Positions 5,515 through 5,675 of a stretch of 5,675 nucleotides of DNA are shown piece after piece. The DNA lies in contig CAYYNT010000120.1 of the NCBI GenBank assembly GCA_964473155.1, forward strand, positions 1 through 5,675. Reading direction: 5' to 3'. Origin of the DNA: JAJFUG01 sp964473155 (GTDB taxonomy: Bacteria; Gemmatimonadota; Glassbacteria; GWA2-58-10). Position 1 is the first letter of the stretch; every line of letters begins with the position of its first letter. Position numbers and translations under genes: made by a program. Below the pieces are notes generated by a model. It searched no databases, was not told where the DNA came from, and was given only the letters and a program-made list of their open reading frames with translations.

Positions 5515-5554
5515 TTTTATCTGTGCCATCTGTCTTTTATCCGTGGCATCCGTG
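5515..5554 (+). repeat. Two-unit 20-bp tandem repeat
   Basis: TTTTATCTGTGCCATCTGTC (5515-5534) is followed directly by TTTTATCCGTGGCATCCGTG (5535-5554), 16 of 20 identical. Each unit itself holds two ATCYGTS-like motifs. The second unit also forms a 6-bp hairpin GGCATC/GATGCC (5545-5565). The region is non-coding. Confidence 0.65.
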
Positions 5555-5598
5555 ATTCAGATGCCCCGGCACATGCCCGAACGGCTGTCGTAGTGTAT

Positions 5599-5675
5599 GG
5601 GGCTGTCCCAAAAGTCTTAAAAGGGGCACGGCGCGCCGTGCCCCTACAGAACTGCTTTTATTTCAATTGGTTAGA
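5599..5675 (+). repeat. Palindrome-containing repeat, copy B (intact left end, cut by window edge)
   Basis: It opens with GGGGCTGTCCCAAAAGTC (5599-5616), the exact reverse complement of 3366-3383 at the far end of copy A. A TTAAAA spacer and a perfect 22-bp palindrome (5623-5644) follow, then 31 bases identical to copy A up to the window edge. Joining the left part of B with the right part of A predicts an element of about 127 bp with 18-bp terminal inverted repeats and no coding capacity, as in a MITE. Confidence 0.85.

Overview
The window comes from a GC-rich bacterial chromosome. Coding stretches reach about 70% GC in hand-counted lines, which makes the AT-rich spacer near the middle stand out. 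Strong AGGGAG-type ribosome binding sites, ATG starts and tight gene spacing indicate a bacterium. I cannot name the organism. The mix of an SSS symporter, a stand-alone amidotransferase, an SDR, a hicBA toxin-antitoxin pair and short palindromic repeats would fit an uncultivated environmental lineage, but that is inference only.

Left part (1-3180, + strand): a compact three-gene operon. It holds a sodium:solute symporter (SSS) that is cut by the left edge, then after 20 bp a class I glutamine amidotransferase-like protein, then a classical short-chain dehydrogenase/reductase (SDR) whose ATG shares one base with the preceding TAA (TAATG). The arrangement suggests uptake of a small solute followed by its amido-transfer or hydrolysis and its oxidation or reduction. 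The substrate cannot be read from sequence.

Middle (3181-4444): an accessory region. A spacer of about 326 bp, only 33-40% GC in the lines counted, carries one copy of a palindrome-containing repeat. It is followed on the - strand by a hicB-hicA toxin-antitoxin pair lying downstream of a small coiled-coil/Cys-rich protein gene (93 aa). The last 58 bp of that gene, including its stop codon, occur a second time just beyond hicA. The hicBA pair is therefore bracketed by direct repeats made of the gene's 3' end, like a cassette integrated at a gene terminus. The three differences between the copies are all synonymous.

Right part (4445-5675): a non-coding spacer with a GC-rich hairpin and a good sigma70-like promoter, then a metallo-beta-lactamase-fold hydrolase of the glyoxalase II / ETHE1 type. 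The tail holds hairpins, a 20-bp tandem repeat and a second copy of the palindromic repeat, which runs off the right edge. Comparing the two copies predicts a MITE-like element of about 127 bp with 18-bp terminal inverted repeats (GGGGCTGTCCCAAAAGTC). The most notable candidates are the gene-end-flanked hicBA cassette and this small element with a compensatorily changed palindrome.
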